From DATIJJ01 sp035478255 (lineage in GTDB: Bacteria; Pseudomonadota; Gammaproteobacteria; DSM-16500), in NCBI GenBank assembly GCA_035478255.1, contig DATIJV010000113.1, positions 1 through 7,864 of the forward strand: a stretch of 7,864 nt of DNA, in the 5' to 3' direction. The notes beneath the pieces are model-generated. The model was not told where the DNA came from, did not search any database, and worked only from the letters and a program-made list of their open reading frames with translations. The translations under genes were made by a program, and so were the position numbers. Each line of letters opens with the position of its first letter. Within the stretch, counting starts at the first letter, position 1. This document shows positions 6,720 to 7,864 of this stretch, piece by piece.

Positions 6720-7739
6720 TCAAGAAATAAACATTGCATCGCCATAACTAAAAAACCGATATCGCTCATTCACCGCTTCCTGATAAGCTCGCATGATATT
6801 TTCATGACCGCCCAATGCTGATACCAGCATCAACAAAGTTGAACCCGGCAAATGAAAATTTGTAATTAACGCATCGACACAATGAAATTGAAACCCGGGA
6901 TAAATAAAAATATCCGTATCGCCAGAAAATGCCTGAATATTTCCCGAAAGACTCGCAGTTTCCACACTTCGCGCAACCGTCGTTCCCACTGCAATCACCC
7001 GCCCGCCGCGTGCTTTTGCCGCTTTAATCTGTTCGCAAACTTCGAGAGAAACATCCATATATTCAGCATGCATTTTATGCAGTTTGATATCATTTACCCG
7101 AACCGGTGCAAACGTTCCCGCCCCCACGTGCAAGGTGACATAAACAATTTCAATACCTCTTATTTTGAACTGCTGAAATAATTCATGATCGAAATGTAAT
7201 CCCGCAGTCGGCGCTGCAACAGACCCTTTATGTTCTGCAAAAATAGTCTGATAGCGCTCTTTATCGCTTTCTTCAGGCGGACGATTAAAATAATGCGGAA
7301 TGGGGATTTCACCGATGGATTCGAGAATTTCCAACACAGGCCGTGGATCCAGGCAGCGCAATTCAAATAAATTTTCATGGCGCTTTAACACTTCAAAATG
7401 AATCTCTCCCTCAAAAGATAAAATACTTGCGGGTTTGGGTGATTTACTTGCGCGAATAAGAGCAAGCACGCGATGTTGGTCAAGAATGCGTTCGACTAGC
7501 ATTTCAATCCGTCCGCCGGAAAATTTGTTTCCGAATAATCGGGCAGAAATGACTCGAGTATTGTTGCAAATCAATAAATCGTTTGGAGAGATTAAATCGA
7601 GCAAATCAGTAAATTGGCGGTGTGTGATCGCACCGGTTTTTTTGTCGAGACAGAGTAAACGGCTGGCGCTGCGTTTTTCTAAAGGATAACGCGCAATGAG
7701 TTCGGGAGGCAGGTTGTAATTAAAGTCAGATAATTGCAT
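6720..7739 (-). CDS. queA: tRNA preQ1(34) S-adenosylmethionine ribosyltransferase-isomerase QueA
   Basis: QueA transfers the ribose part of S-adenosylmethionine to the preQ1 base at tRNA position 34 and isomerises it to epoxyqueuosine, the next-to-last step of queuosine synthesis in the cytoplasm. The 339-residue product is close to the usual length (E. coli 356) and begins MQLSDFNYNLPPELIARYP, as the family does. Hallmarks in order: NNTRV at 59-63, ERYQTIFA at 161-168, GSVAAPTAGLHFD at 172-184, HVGAGTFAPVR at 204-214, GTTVARSVE at 252-260, TNFHLPGSTLLMLVSA at 293-308 and YRFFSYGDAMFI at 327-338. All look intact. The start is fixed by homology but has no close Shine-Dalgarno. The nearest purine tract (GGAGGTAGGT) lies 12-21 bases upstream, partly inside the palindromic element. 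Its usual downstream partner tgt is absent; the next gene is antisense. Confidence 0.97.
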   Translation of the reverse strand: MQLSDFNYNLPPELIARYPLEKRSASRLLCLDKKTGAITHRQFTDLLDLISPNDLLICNNTRVISARLFGNKFSGGRIEMLVERILDQHRVLALIRASKSPKPASILSFEGEIHFEVLKRHENLFELRCLDPRPVLEILESIGEIPIPHYFNRPPEESDKERYQTIFAEHKGSVAAPTAGLHFDHELFQQFKIRGIEIVYVTLHVGAGTFAPVRVNDIKLHKMHAEYMDVSLEVCEQIKAAKARGGRVIAVGTTVARSVETASLSGNIQAFSGDTDIFIYPGFQFHCVDALITNFHLPGSTLLMLVSALGGHENIMRAYQEAVNERYRFFSYGDAMFIS

Positions 7740-7754
7740 GTTTTTAAATTTACC

Positions 7755-7864
7755 TACCTCCTTCCCCTTTCCCCTTCCTCCAAGCGAAAAGCACGCTTGG
7801 AGGAAGGGGGACGTTCTAATTTAGCGCATCTATATCGGAGAGTCCCCCTTCCTCCAAGCGTGCT
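7755..7864 (+). repeat. Palindromic MITE-like element, copy 2 (cut by the window end)
   Basis: It starts with TA then CCTCC at 7757 and matches the reverse complement of copy 1 over the visible length, with about seven substitutions and small indels. The terminal repeat is identical to that of copy 1. The first hairpin is a perfect 16-bp stem (7771-7786 with 7794-7809) around AAAAGCA. The asymmetric core is at about 7813-7841. The arm 7842-7864 starts the second hairpin and is also perfectly complementary to 7790-7812, so an alternative long 23-bp stem is possible. About 30 bases are missing beyond the edge. It lies 15 bases upstream of the queA start codon. Confidence 0.85.

Overview
The window looks like an AT-rich gammaproteobacterial chromosome. 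The clearest evidence is a minus-strand yajC-secD-secF cluster with queA about 2.1 kb upstream of it on the same strand. The standard gammaproteobacterial order is queA-tgt-yajC-secD-secF. SecD begins like the enterobacterial protein (LNRFPLWK...YALPNIY...EDPAVQV). A Legionellales-type host (Coxiella, Legionella, Aquicella relatives) is plausible from the base composition and from the two odd accessory proteins, but this is inference and I cannot name a genus.

Layout, left to right. (1) 1-1202, plus strand: a pentapeptide-repeat protein whose reading frame is open to the left edge, so its true N-terminus probably lies outside the window. (2) 1203-1452: an intergenic stretch with an 11-bp hairpin over the stop codon and a roughly 140-bp palindromic repeat element with 27-bp perfect terminal inverted repeats. 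The element is bracketed by a separate, imperfect 20/21-bp direct repeat. (3) 1453-4622, minus strand: secF, secD and yajC, tightly spaced and probably one operon. (4) 4623-4848: a divergent control region. (5) 4849-6687, plus strand: an unrecognised 612-residue membrane protein made of about five tandem glycine-zipper transmembrane hairpins, with a Pro/Ala linker and a disordered tail. (6) 6720-7739, minus strand: queA, convergent with the previous gene. (7) 7755-7864: a second copy of the palindromic element in the opposite orientation. It lies 15 bp upstream of the queA start codon and runs off the window.

How the parts relate. YajC, SecD and SecF form the accessory complex of the SecYEG translocon and use the proton motive force to pull exported proteins through. 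QueA makes epoxyqueuosine at tRNA position 34, but only after Tgt has inserted preQ1. No tgt gene is present: its usual slot is filled by the antisense 612-residue gene. That gene splits the old cluster, so yajC-secD-secF must rely on its own promoter. The two palindromic elements bracket this rearranged segment in inverted orientation. The most unusual items are this element family, the loss or displacement of tgt, and the repeated membrane-hairpin protein that replaces it.
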